Of a DNA stretch of 49,741 bases, positions 40,704-49,741 are shown piece by piece. A program made the position numbers and the translations under genes. The stretch is from NCBI GenBank assembly GCA_050049775.1, contig JASFVP010000024.1, positions 1 through 49,741 of the forward strand, in the 5' to 3' direction. Each line of letters opens with the position of its first letter. Within the stretch, counting starts at the first letter, position 1. A model generated the notes under the pieces. That model had not been told where the DNA came from and ran no database searches. It saw only the letters and a list, made by a program, of their open reading frames with translations. Source of the DNA: JABDQZ01 sp050049775. Lineage in GTDB: Bacteria > Pseudomonadota > Gammaproteobacteria > Chromatiales > Chromatiaceae.

Positions 40704-41530
40704 AGGGTAATTGTACCTTCAAATACAAATTCTGCCGGGCCGGTCATCCATACGGGATGGCCCTCTCCTTGCCAATCAATTATAAGCTCACCGCCGCGTA
40801 ATGCTACCAGCACTTGCTGATCCAGCCAGCCGTGTTGTTGGCCGGTTACCGCAGCTGCGCAGGCACCGGTACCACAGGCCAGCGTCTCGCCCGAGCCACG
40901 TTCGTAAACGCGCAAATCGATGTGGCTGCGATCACGGATCGCCATGAAGCCGACATTGACCTGCTTCGGAAACAGTTCGTGGGTGCCGATGAACGGGCCG
41001 ATGCGTTCGACATCCGTCGCATTGATGTCATCCACCAGAAACACCGCATGCGGGTTGCCCATGGAAACCGCACTGAATCGAACATTATGATCGGTCAGTG
41101 GAATCTCGTAAAACTCGGCACGCTGGGGTGCGGTAAACGGCAGGTCGGCCGGCTCAAAAGACGGCACACCCATGTTGACGCGCACCTGGTCATCGTCTTC
41201 GAGATACAGCGTGATGTTTTCGCGCATGGTGCCGACGTGCAGCACGCGATTTTGCGTCAGGCCTTTTTCCACCACATAACGTGCAAAGCAGCGCGCGCCG
41301 TTGCCGCATTGCTCGACCTCGCCGCCGTCGGCGTTGAAGATGCGGTAATAAAACTCGGTGTCCTCGCTGCGTGGCGCTTCGACCATGAGTATCTGGTCGC
41401 AGCCGATGCCGAAGTGGCGGTCGGCGATAAACCGCAATTGCTCGCGGCTCAAATCCAGCGGCGCCTGGGTCGCGTCAAACACAACAAAGTCGTTGCCGAG
41501 GCCGTGCATTTTGCTGAATTGCAAATTCAC
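40700..41530 (-). CDS. dapF: Diaminopimelate epimerase
   Basis: PLP-independent epimerase that converts LL-DAP to meso-DAP for lysine and peptidoglycan. The two catalytic cysteines are visible: Cys75 in EQCGNGARC and the second in ACGTGAC. N-terminal FSKMHGLGNDFVV is the family signature. Length is 276 (E. coli 274). It overlaps lysA and the DUF484 gene by 4 nt each. Confidence 0.98.
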   Translation of the reverse strand: MNLQFSKMHGLGNDFVVFDATQAPLDLSREQLRFIADRHFGIGCDQILMVEAPRSEDTEFYYRIFNADGGEVEQCGNGARCFARYVVEKGLTQNRVLHVGTMRENITLYLEDDDQVRVNMGVPSFEPADLPFTAPQRAEFYEIPLTDHNVRFSAVSMGNPHAVFLVDDINATDVERIGPFIGTHELFPKQVNVGFMAIRDRSHIDLRVYERGSGETLACGTGACAAAVTGQQHGWLDQQVLVALRGGELIIDWQGEGHPVWMTGPAEFVFEGTITL

Positions 41531-42774
41531 GGCAGCAGTGACTCGCCGGCAAACAGCTGTTCGATGGTTTCACGCTCGCGCACGACAAACACCTGGTCGC
41601 CGTCGACCATGATTTCGGCGGCGCGTGGCCGCGAGTTGTAGTTCGACGCCATGGTGAAGCCGTAAGCGCCGGACGAGCGGACCGCCAGCAGCTCGCCTTC
41701 GCTGAGGCTGAGTTCGCGCTGCTTGCCGAGGAAATCGCCGGTTTCGCAGATTGGCCCGACCAGATCGTAGTTGGCGCTGACACCCCGGGCCGCAGCATCG
41801 ACCGGGATGATTTCCTGCCAGGCCTGGTACAGCGACGGCCGGATCAAATCGTTCATCGCCGCATCGATCACGGCAAAATGCTTGTCCGGTGTCGGTTTCA
41901 GGTATTCGACACGCGTCACCAGGATGCCGGCATTGGCGGCAATTGCGCGGCCCGGCTCGATGAGGATTTCATACGGCGCGCCTTCGAGACGCTCGCGAAT
42001 CGCACTGGCGTACTCGGACGGTTCTGGCGGTTGCTCATCGCGATAACGCACGCCGAGACCGCCACCGAGATCCAGATGCTGGATGTCGATGCCCATGTCA
42101 GCCAGTTGCCTGACCAGCAGCAACACGCGTTCGAGCGCATCCAGAAACGGCGCCAGCTCGGTCAGCTGTGAACCGATGTGGCAGTCCACACCAACCACAT
42201 TAATATGACTGAGCTGCTGCGCGTGGCGGTAAATCTCCAGCGCGTCATCAATCGCGACACCGAACTTGTTTTCCTTCAGCCCGGTGGAAATATACGGATG
42301 GGTCTTGGCGTCGACATCCGGGTTGACGCGCAACGACACCGGCGCCTGCACACCCATTTCGGCAGCGACCTGATTGAGGCGTTGCAGTTCGGCCTCGGAC
42401 TCGACGTTGAAACAGCGGATACCGACTTCCAGTGCACGACGCATTTCATGTGCCTGTTTACCGACGCCGGAGAACAGCACCTTGCCGGCATCGCCGCCGG
42501 CGGCCAGCACGCGTTCGAGTTCGCCGACCGAAACGATGTCAAAACCCGAGCCCATGCGTGCCAGCACATTCAGCACCGCCAGATTGGAATTGGCCTTGAC
42601 TGCAAAACACACCAGATGCGGGTGACCCTCGAAGGCATCGTTAAACGCATGCCAGTGGCGTTCGAGCGTGGCACGCGAATAGATGTACAGCGGTGTGCCG
42701 TGTTGCGCGGCGATGTTGCTGACGGCAGCATCCTCAGCAAACAGCTGCTGGTCGCGATAGTTGAAGTAGTCCAT
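41527..42774 (-). CDS. lysA: Diaminopimelate decarboxylase
   Basis: PLP enzyme that decarboxylates meso-DAP to L-lysine. The 415-residue protein has the PLP lysine in CFAVKANSNLAVL, the segment HIGSQL, the glycine-rich phosphate site DLGGGLGVRY, EPGRAIAANAG, and the Cys in GPICETGDFLG. It follows lptM with a 1-nt overlap and leads into dapF. Confidence 0.98.
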   Translation of the reverse strand: MDYFNYRDQQLFAEDAAVSNIAAQHGTPLYIYSRATLERHWHAFNDAFEGHPHLVCFAVKANSNLAVLNVLARMGSGFDIVSVGELERVLAAGGDAGKVLFSGVGKQAHEMRRALEVGIRCFNVESEAELQRLNQVAAEMGVQAPVSLRVNPDVDAKTHPYISTGLKENKFGVAIDDALEIYRHAQQLSHINVVGVDCHIGSQLTELAPFLDALERVLLLVRQLADMGIDIQHLDLGGGLGVRYRDEQPPEPSEYASAIRERLEGAPYEILIEPGRAIAANAGILVTRVEYLKPTPDKHFAVIDAAMNDLIRPSLYQAWQEIIPVDAAARGVSANYDLVGPICETGDFLGKQRELSLSEGELLAVRSSGAYGFTMASNYNSRPRAAEIMVDGDQVFVVRERETIEQLFAGESLLP

Positions 42775-42944
42775 CAGTCAGCGTTTTCCGACTGGCCCTG
42801 TGGCTGGCTCTGCTCAGGCGGCTGGCCCTGTTCGGTTTCGTCCGGCAACACCAGCGGGCCTTTCTGGCCGCAGGCCGACAGCATGCTCGATACGCCGAGT
42901 ATGACAACCACCAGCAACATCAGGTAACGCGCCCAGCAAATCAT
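42774..42944 (-). CDS. lptM: LPS translocon maturation chaperone LptM (YifL-like lipoprotein)
   Basis: A 56-residue lipoprotein: short hydrophobic signal (about 8-21), lipobox LSAC with Cys25, followed by GQKGPLVLP, the hallmark of LptM/YifL/LppL. The tail is Gln/Pro/Glu-rich and disordered. LptM assists oxidative maturation of the LptD outer-membrane component. It is first in the lysA-dapF-DUF484-xerC operon. Its ATG follows the bidirectional -10 region at 42979-42986. Confidence 0.93.
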   Translation of the reverse strand: MICWARYLMLLVVVILGVSSMLSACGQKGPLVLPDETEQGQPPEQSQPQGQSENAD

Positions 42945-42978
42945 TGGAAAATCCTTCAGTTTGATCAACGAAAACGGC

Positions 42979-42986
42979 AGTATAAT
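42979..42986. promoter_or_regulatory. Overlapping divergent -10 elements between lptM and the esterase gene
   Basis: AGTATAAT gives TATAAT on the plus strand (42981-42986) and TATACT on the minus strand (42979-42984). The minus promoter has TTGTTG at 15-16 bp as a -35. The plus promoter has only a weak -35, TTGATC at 14 bp. The two RNA polymerases would compete for one site. The plus -10 lies 38 nt before the GTG of the esterase gene, and the minus one 35 nt before lptM. Confidence 0.5.
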
Positions 42987-43023
42987 GCGTGGCGCACTGC
43001 AACAACAGAGACGGGACGAAATA

Positions 43024-43671
43024 GTGGACGATGAGCAGACAGTCATAATCGAACCGGCCGGGCAGGCCGACAAGCTGGTCATCTGGCTGCACGGCCTCGG
43101 CGCCGACGGCCACGACTTCGTGCCGATTGTCGATGAACTGGAACTTGGGCCGCTCAAGGTGCGCTTTGTGTTTCCGCACGCGCCGGTGCTGTCGGTCAGC
43201 ATCAACGGCGGCATGCAGATGCGCGCCTGGTACGACATCGTGCATCCCGATCTGACCGTGCGCATCGATGCCGCCGGCATTCTTGCTTCGGTGGAAAGCG
43301 TCGCGCATCTCATCGCCGAACAGCAGGCCGCCGGCATGCAGCTCGATAACATCGTGCTGGCCGGCTTTTCCCAGGGCGGCGTGATCGCGCTGCAAACCGC
43401 CTTGCAACTCGACCTGCCGGTCGCCGGCGTCATGGCCCTGTCCTGTTACCTGCCGTTGCGTGAAGGTTTCGACAACAAGCAAAAACAAAACATCTTCCTG
43501 GCCCACGGCGTTGACGACGGCGTGGTGCCGTATACGGAAGCACTGTCGAGCCTCGATTACCTGCGCAGCAACGGTCATAAGGTCGACTGGCATTCCTACC
43601 CGATGATGCATTCGGTGTGTGCCGAGGAAATTGCCGACATCAGTGACTGGCTGCAACAGGTGCTCGCCTGA
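43024..43671 (+). CDS. Carboxylesterase / phospholipase (alpha/beta hydrolase)
   Basis: A 215-residue hydrolase of the carboxylesterase/acyl-protein thioesterase family. Start GTG at 43024 gives the usual ~215-residue length; starts further upstream would precede the -10 box. The oxyanion region is WLHGLGADGHDF, the catalytic Ser is in GFSQGG, followed by HGVDDGVVP (Asp) and the His in PMMHSVC. The substrate is unknown (short-chain esters or lysophospholipids in related enzymes). It precedes recQ by 2 nt. Confidence 0.9.
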   Translation: MDDEQTVIIEPAGQADKLVIWLHGLGADGHDFVPIVDELELGPLKVRFVFPHAPVLSVSINGGMQMRAWYDIVHPDLTVRIDAAGILASVESVAHLIAEQQAAGMQLDNIVLAGFSQGGVIALQTALQLDLPVAGVMALSCYLPLREGFDNKQKQNIFLAHGVDDGVVPYTEALSSLDYLRSNGHKVDWHSYPMMHSVCAEEIADISDWLQQVLA

Positions 43672-43673
43672 GC

Positions 43674-45806
<2,133 letters not shown>

Positions 45807-45876
45807 TTGCCAGAGACTTAAAACCGGGAAATCCGCTAAACTGGAAACAGATGCTGTATGACAAGTGGGAGATTTT

Positions 45877-46077
45877 ATGAATTTACGTGAACTTAGCCCG
45901 TCGGAAAAAATATTGCTGGCTGAAGAACTGTGGGACAGTGTGGCAGCAGATGAACAGTTGTTGCCATTGACTGCGGAGCAAAAAAAGGAACTGGATGCTC
46001 GCCTCGCCAGTTACTCAGCTGACCCGGAAGCAGGCGACTCCTGGGAAAATGTTAGAGAGCGTATTTCCGGGGCATGA
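45877..46077 (+). CDS. Addiction-module antitoxin (TIGR02574-like)
   Basis: A 66-residue antitoxin of the putative addiction-module component family: LRELSPSEKILLAEELWDSV at the N-terminus followed by a Glu/Lys-rich helix and the acidic tail WENVRERIS. The ATG at 45877 follows GTGGGAG; an in-frame ATG four codons earlier overlaps the RBS and is rejected. It overlaps the toxin gene by 4 nt, the normal order for these pairs. Confidence 0.9.
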   Translation: MNLRELSPSEKILLAEELWDSVAADEQLLPLTAEQKKELDARLASYSADPEAGDSWENVRERISGA

Positions 46078-46373
46078 GCAAAAGGAAACTGATAATCCGC
46101 ACGGAAGCGGAAGCCGACATACAGGATGCCTATCAGTGGTATGAATCTCAAAGAAAGGGTCTTGGCGAAAATTTCCTGCTATGCATTGAAGAAGCCTTGT
46201 CGCGCATTTCGCGCAATCCAGCCATTCATAAAGTTGTTTATAAAGAAGTCCACAGAGTTCTGATTCACCGCTTTCCATTTGGAATATTTTTTATTGAAGG
46301 CAAAAACAGTATTTCAGTTTTGGCAGTGTTGCATGCTCGTCGGAATCCGAAGACATGGAAGAGTAGAGTGTAG
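46074..46373 (+). CDS. RelE/ParE-family toxin
   Basis: A 99-residue toxin of the RelE/ParE fold, with the diagnostic AEADIQDAYQWYESQRKGLG, FLLCIEEALSRISRNP and the C-terminal IFFIEGKNSISVLAVLHARRNP. ParE members inhibit gyrase, RelE members cleave mRNA at the ribosome; this one resembles ParE more. It forms a toxin-antitoxin operon with the preceding gene. Confidence 0.92.
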   Translation: MSKRKLIIRTEAEADIQDAYQWYESQRKGLGENFLLCIEEALSRISRNPAIHKVVYKEVHRVLIHRFPFGIFFIEGKNSISVLAVLHARRNPKTWKSRV

Positions 46374-46460
46374 CTATGGGAATGCTAGCGGATAGACTGG
46401 GTTTTTTCAGATGCCACAAACGAAAATTTTGGTCTATCCCAAGTACAAATGGTTTAAATC

Positions 46461-47291
46461 ATGAATGATCATAAAAAAATACTTGCCTTGGTGAGCTCAG
46501 TAATTCTACCTGTACTAGGTATTTTGGTACCAATCACTATATATATGTTAAGCGATAATGAGAAATCGCTTTCATATGAAATATTGGGTCAATACCAACT
46601 TGTAAATGATGAGTTAGACATTAGTGATATAGAGATTAAGTATTTAGGCAATACCATACAAAATCTTGAACTTACCTCTCTCCGAATATTTAATTCCGGA
46701 GAAGTGCCAATCAAGGCAGATGACTTTGAAAGGGAAATAAAAATAACCTTTTCAGACGGTTCAAAGATTTATTCTATAAAGAAGAAAGCAAGTATTCCTA
46801 AGAATCTCGCTCCCTCTATTAAATTCGAAAATAACAAGCTTTTCATATCTCCTTTGTTGCTTAATTCATCTGATAGCTTTGTTATAGATATAATTTTATC
46901 TGGAAAAAATACCTCAGTTGAGTTTGATGCAAGAGTCGTCGGAATTTCATCCATCTCAGGCGAATCAGTTCTCAAGCAGAAACAAAAACGTAAAGAATTT
47001 GAAAATGTTCTGAATATAATCGCGCTTACATCATCTTCGTTTATATATGCAATTGTGTCTCTTTTTTACGCTGCACCGCTTATTAGGCGTAAGGCTGCTT
47101 TTTTATCAAAAAGTGAAATTTTATTGGTAGTAGCTTTTTCTTTATGCAGTGTGGGGCCACTATTCTTAGTTGTTGCTCGTGAATCAGGTTTGGTAATGCC
47201 ATTGAATTTTGCTTTATATGTATTTATTCCGATTTTTCTTGTAACTTTTTATGGTGCCTTTGTTAGATCTAATCACATGGACTCAGGATAA
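46461..47291 (+). CDS. AT-rich orphan: membrane protein with a beta-rich domain
   Basis: A 276-residue protein, markedly more AT-rich in codon use than its neighbours, which suggests recent transfer. A transmembrane helix near the N-terminus (about 8-30) precedes a ~150-residue beta-rich domain (about 35-185) with the pattern LRIFNSGEVPIKADDFE ... LLLNSSDSFVIDI. I have seen similar strands in uncharacterised bacterial proteins. Three further hydrophobic segments lie between about 185 and 265. It sits directly after a toxin-antitoxin pair and before the inverted-repeat region. I cannot name a function; a role in defence or envelope sensing is speculation. Confidence 0.72.
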   Translation: MNDHKKILALVSSVILPVLGILVPITIYMLSDNEKSLSYEILGQYQLVNDELDISDIEIKYLGNTIQNLELTSLRIFNSGEVPIKADDFEREIKITFSDGSKIYSIKKKASIPKNLAPSIKFENNKLFISPLLLNSSDSFVIDIILSGKNTSVEFDARVVGISSISGESVLKQKQKRKEFENVLNIIALTSSSFIYAIVSLFYAAPLIRRKAAFLSKSEILLVVAFSLCSVGPLFLVVARESGLVMPLNFALYVFIPIFLVTFYGAFVRSNHMDSG

Positions 47292-47374
47292 ATATATTTT
47301 GACTCCATAGAGCTTCACGGAAGCACACTCAACTGAACTCTAATTCGGGTTGTAGCTTAGTAATATATTCCCTT

Positions 47375-47398
47375 GTTCTTTTGTCATGGCAAAAGAAC
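47375..47398. repeat. Left boundary hairpin of the palindromic element
   Basis: GTTCTTTTG / CAAAAGAAC, 9-bp perfect stem with loop TCATGG. It resembles the right boundary hairpin (47724-47749) in stem length and sequence. Confidence 0.8.
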
Positions 47399-47407
47399 CA
47401 AAACCGT

Positions 47408-47556
47408 CTTCCCCCTGTTTTGGCTTCACGTTGTTCAGCGGCATGCGTCACTTGTCAGTCAGGCGAACGAAAAGAACTCGCGATTTACAATCGCTCAAAC
47501 ACCTTTTCGTTTTACTCGCCTGCCTTCTGGCGTGACGCATCAAAACAGAGGGGAAG
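47408..47556. repeat. Nested inverted repeats forming one long branched stem
   Basis: Pairings in order from outside: 47408-47422 with 47541-47556 (one-nt bulge), 47443-47451 with 47532-47540 (perfect 9 bp), 47461-47466 with 47516-47521, 47467-47474 with 47503-47510, and an apical hairpin GCGATT/AATCGC (47480-47485 with 47489-47494). This order gives a single long cruciform or RNA stem with bulges. No convincing gene lies inside it; short frames seen here have no RBS or family. Confidence 0.85.
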
Positions 47557-47599
47557 CTTGGCTCTCAATTCACCACCCTTCTCCGACTTCAGCCCACCG

Positions 47600-47682
47600 A
47601 AAAAATCCCGACATTCTGAAATAAGGCCGAGTTTGTTTGAACGTCAGTGAGTTGGCGAGGCCGCAGAATGTCGGGATTTTTT
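47600..47682. repeat. Long perfect inverted repeat, 19-bp arms
   Basis: The 19-nt arm at 47600-47618 (AAAAAATCCCGACATTCTG) is perfectly complementary to 47664-47682, with a 45-nt loop. The right arm ends in T6, so it could also terminate transcription in the plus direction, and the A6 on the left would do so in the minus direction. A small hairpin CAGCC-GCA-GGCTG follows at 47688-47700. Confidence 0.9.
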
Positions 47683-47723
47683 GAGGGCAGCCGCAGGCTG
47701 GGCTGGTGGAGGAAGTGCCTTTG

Positions 47724-47749
47724 GTTACTTTGTGCGAAAACAAAGTAAC
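47724..47749. repeat. Right boundary hairpin of the palindromic element
   Basis: GTTACTTTG / CAAAGTAAC, 9-bp perfect stem with loop TGCGAAAA, followed by an A-run. It matches the left boundary hairpin in stem length and base pattern. The interval 47292-47868 holds no gene I can support. Confidence 0.8.
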
Positions 47750-47868
47750 AAAAAAATATTTTCGGAATCTCGATGTTTCCTTTTTTGCTTCATGGATAAT
47801 CCCCGGACAAATACCGAGCTCCGTAAATATTGCCCTGTCTTGGCTTCGTGCACTGAGGCTAGTGCCGG

Positions 47869-48843
47869 CTAAAAAATTTGATCAATCCACTCAACCAACC
47901 GCTGCTCCCCCCAATAGTATCCCCACCCCGGTATCGAACCACTAACAAACCCCACATGCCCACCGTGTGACGTCAATTCCAGCCAGACATTGTCCGGCAG
48001 TTCATCGGCCGTGGGTGCAGTCTGCGGATACATAAACGGATCATCTTTTGCATGCAGGATCAGCGTCGGGATTTTGATTTTTGGAATGTACTGCCGACTG
48101 CTGGCCTGTTGGTAGTAGTCGTGTACATCCTTAAAGCCATGCAACGGTGCGGTGACCTGATCATCAAATGTCCAGAAGCTGTTGAGCTGTTCCGCATCAA
48201 CATGCAGTGGTGAGGCTATGCGGGCAAACTTGGTTTTGTAACTGCGTTGCATTTTGCCGACCAGGTATGACTGGTAGATTTTTGAAAAGCCGTGGTTCAT
48301 GCGCTCCGCCGCCTGTGCCAGTTGAAACGGCACCGACATCACCGCAGCGCGTTGCAAAGGAATGTTGTCACCTTGTTCCCCGAGCCATTTGAGCAACACA
48401 TTGCCGCCGAGGGAGAAGCCAATTGCGGCGTAAAAGCGGATGTCCATTTGTTGCGCCAGGATGTCGGTTACCAGCTGCACGTCCGACGTCTTGCCGCTGT
48501 GATAGGACTCGGGCAGGCGGTTGGGTTCGTCACTGCAGTTGCGCAAGTGCATCAGGCAACAGCGATAGCCTTTTTGTTGCAGGCGTGACATCAGGCCAAG
48601 TGCATATTTCGAATGCACACTGCCTTCGAGGCCATGAAGGATCAAAATGGTTTTGCCACAAGACTTGTCGAATTCAGCGGGGCTGCACCACGCAAGGTCG
48701 ATAAAATCACCGTCATCCAGCTCCAGGCGCTGCCATTGCAGATCCGGTTTAGCCTTGCGTCGCATAAAGGCGGCCCACAGGGTTTGCGCGTGCGGGTTGG
48801 TCAACCACCAAGCGGGTTTGAACTGACTATACATAACAGGCAT
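47869..48843 (-). CDS. YheT-family alpha/beta hydrolase
   Basis: A 324-residue hydrolase of the YheT/COG0429 group. Motifs are NPHAQTLWA, LHGLEGS, LRNCS, GFSLGGN with the nucleophile Ser, the Asp in HAKDDPFM and the His in HGGHVGFV. Starts at 48843 or 48834 are both possible. Members are esterase-like but their cellular substrate is unknown. The preceding interval (48844-49026) shows no further feature. Confidence 0.92.
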   Translation of the reverse strand: MPVMYSQFKPAWWLTNPHAQTLWAAFMRRKAKPDLQWQRLELDDGDFIDLAWCSPAEFDKSCGKTILILHGLEGSVHSKYALGLMSRLQQKGYRCCLMHLRNCSDEPNRLPESYHSGKTSDVQLVTDILAQQMDIRFYAAIGFSLGGNVLLKWLGEQGDNIPLQRAAVMSVPFQLAQAAERMNHGFSKIYQSYLVGKMQRSYKTKFARIASPLHVDAEQLNSFWTFDDQVTAPLHGFKDVHDYYQQASSRQYIPKIKIPTLILHAKDDPFMYPQTAPTADELPDNVWLELTSHGGHVGFVSGSIPGWGYYWGEQRLVEWIDQIF

Positions 48844-49026
48844 TTGACTACTTTAGTCTATAGCCCGCTTGCTTGTCGCCCGGAGCAGGCACATCCTTGT
48901 GGACATTCGGGCCTGCTGCATAAACCCGACTCAAGATCCTGTTTTTTTGCTTGTTGTACTCGTCAGCAGTTATTTTTAATCTACTGTAATTGGTATGGCC
49001 GAACATCTCGCTATTCAGGTTGATTT

Positions 49027-49674
49027 ATGAGTGGATGCTGCGATAACAACTGTTCTATTGATGCATTGCATCAGCGCCAGCGCGGAACTCTGCAGGCCGT
49101 GCTCGTCATCAATGCGGTCATGTTTCTGGTGATTGTGGCCGCGGCACTGTATGGCAACTCAAGCGCGTTGCTGGCCGACAGTCTGGACAATCTGGGCGAT
49201 GCGCTGACTTACGGGCTGAGTCTGTATGCCGTGACGCGCGGTGCTGTGGTCAAGGCCAAAGTCGCGTTGTTCAAGGGTGCGCTGATTTTTCTGGCGGCCT
49301 GTGTGGTTGCCGGCCAGGTGGTTTACCGGCTGGTGGTGCCGAGTATGCCGGTATTTGAAATTATGGGCGGCTTCAGCCTTCTCGGTCTGGCGGCTAATTC
49401 ACTGTGTCTTTTCCTGCTGTGGCGACATCGCCATGAGGACGTGAACATGAGCTCGGTGTGGGAATGTTCGCGCAATGACATCGCCAGCAATCTTTCGGTG
49501 TTTATTGCCGCGGGTGCGGTATGGCTGACCGGCTCAGGCTGGCCGGACCTGCTGGTTGCCCTGGGCCTGGTCGTGCTGTTGCTGCGTTCTGCGGTGCGGG
49601 TCATCTCCTCGGCAAGAGCTGAATTGCGCACAGCCAGCGCTGAACAACTATTCAGCAACATCCGGCAAAACTGA
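49027..49674 (+). CDS. CDF-type cation transporter with Cys-rich N-terminus
   Basis: A 215-residue membrane protein of the cation-efflux superfamily. Metal-site motifs are LADSLDNLGDA (TM2) and CSRNDIASN (TM5), with about six hydrophobic segments. It lacks the cytoplasmic C-terminal domain of classical CDFs, as in the short group near metal-resistance genes. The N-terminus MSGCCDNNCS looks metal-binding. This is a second, different CDF protein in the window; substrate unknown. Confidence 0.9.
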   Translation: MSGCCDNNCSIDALHQRQRGTLQAVLVINAVMFLVIVAAALYGNSSALLADSLDNLGDALTYGLSLYAVTRGAVVKAKVALFKGALIFLAACVVAGQVVYRLVVPSMPVFEIMGGFSLLGLAANSLCLFLLWRHRHEDVNMSSVWECSRNDIASNLSVFIAAGAVWLTGSGWPDLLVALGLVVLLLRSAVRVISSARAELRTASAEQLFSNIRQN

Positions 49675-49699
49675 CATCATCCATTGCGAGGTCATGGGC

Positions 49700-49741
49700 A
49701 TGACGACAGAAGATTCCTCGGACAAGCTTGATCGCATTGTG
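49700..49741 (+). CDS. Possible start of a further gene (cut by window end)
   Basis: ATG at 49700 with GAGGT seven nt upstream opens a frame that continues to the window end (MTTEDSSDKLDRIV). Only 14 codons are visible, too few to assign a family. The position, 26 nt after the CDF-type gene, would fit a co-transcribed gene. Confidence 0.35.
   Translation, partial: MTTEDSSDKLDRIV

Noticed and set aside
39951..41641. Two long plus-strand frames opposite xerC, DUF484, dapF and lysA
   Set aside because: All four minus-strand genes are well-defined; the antisense frames have no motifs.
47375..47749. CRISPR array
   Set aside because: The repeats are inverted and of unequal length, with no regular direct-repeat/spacer pattern.
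47373..47945. Several 60-90-residue frames inside the palindromic region
   Set aside because: They follow the inverted repeats in composition, have no RBS and would encode low-complexity peptides.

Overview
The window comes from the chromosome of a gammaproteobacterium whose genus I cannot name from sequence alone. The evidence is gene order: gyrB facing a plsC-gmhB-(MazG-like)-glyS-glyQ operon, which resembles the oriC-proximal block of Pseudomonas-type chromosomes; yibN-secB-gpsA divergent from gpmI-envC-ctpA-yibQ, as in E. coli; and lptM-lysA-dapF-DUF484-xerC followed by hslVU and ubiE-ubiJ-ubiB. Coding density is high, with many 1-8 nt overlaps, and most of the window is core housekeeping DNA.

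Layout. 1-6.8 kb: 3' part of gyrB and the convergent glyQS operon. 7.0-10.0 kb: a small secreted orphan, then a DUF1631 gene with a PilZ gene. 10.1-13.6 kb: a PP-loop tRNA-thiolation-type ATPase, a TusA-like sulfur carrier, a CDF cation transporter and a Ser/Thr kinase. 13.7-20.2 kb: a nitrogen-control locus with a eukaryotic-type glutamine synthetase (GSII) divergent from a bacterial GSI, then a DUF4124 protein and ntrB-ntrC. 20.3-26.3 kb: an HDOD protein, a class 1B-like dihydroorotate dehydrogenase, trmL, gpsA, secB, a rhodanese and an ArsR-family regulator. 26.6-33.6 kb: gpmI, envC, ctpA, yibQ, a DJ-1 protein and two unknown genes. 33.6-43 kb: ubiquinone genes, hslVU, xerC and lysine/DAP genes, all on the minus strand. 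43-45.8 kb: carboxylesterase and recQ. 45.8-47.9 kb: a short accessory island. 47.9-49.7 kb: a YheT hydrolase, a second CDF-type transporter and a possible further gene start.

The most informative regulatory signals are in the nitrogen locus. Two 17-bp NtrC-type dyads, centred 31 bp apart, lie about 108 and 139 bp upstream of the start expected for a sigma-54 promoter driving the GSII gene. This closely matches the enhancer geometry of enterobacterial glnAp2, but on the GSII gene. A third NtrC-type dyad upstream of ntrB has a TATAAT hexamer inside it, which suggests autorepression.

The accessory island between recQ and yheT holds a ParE/antitoxin pair, an AT-rich orphan gene for a membrane-anchored protein, and about 375 bp of nested inverted repeats bounded by two similar hairpins. 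This is the part of the window that looks least like ordinary core chromosome. A second lead is an ArsR-type regulator with the cysteine pair expected of persulfide sensors (YgaV/BigR/SqrR), next to a membrane-anchored rhodanese.
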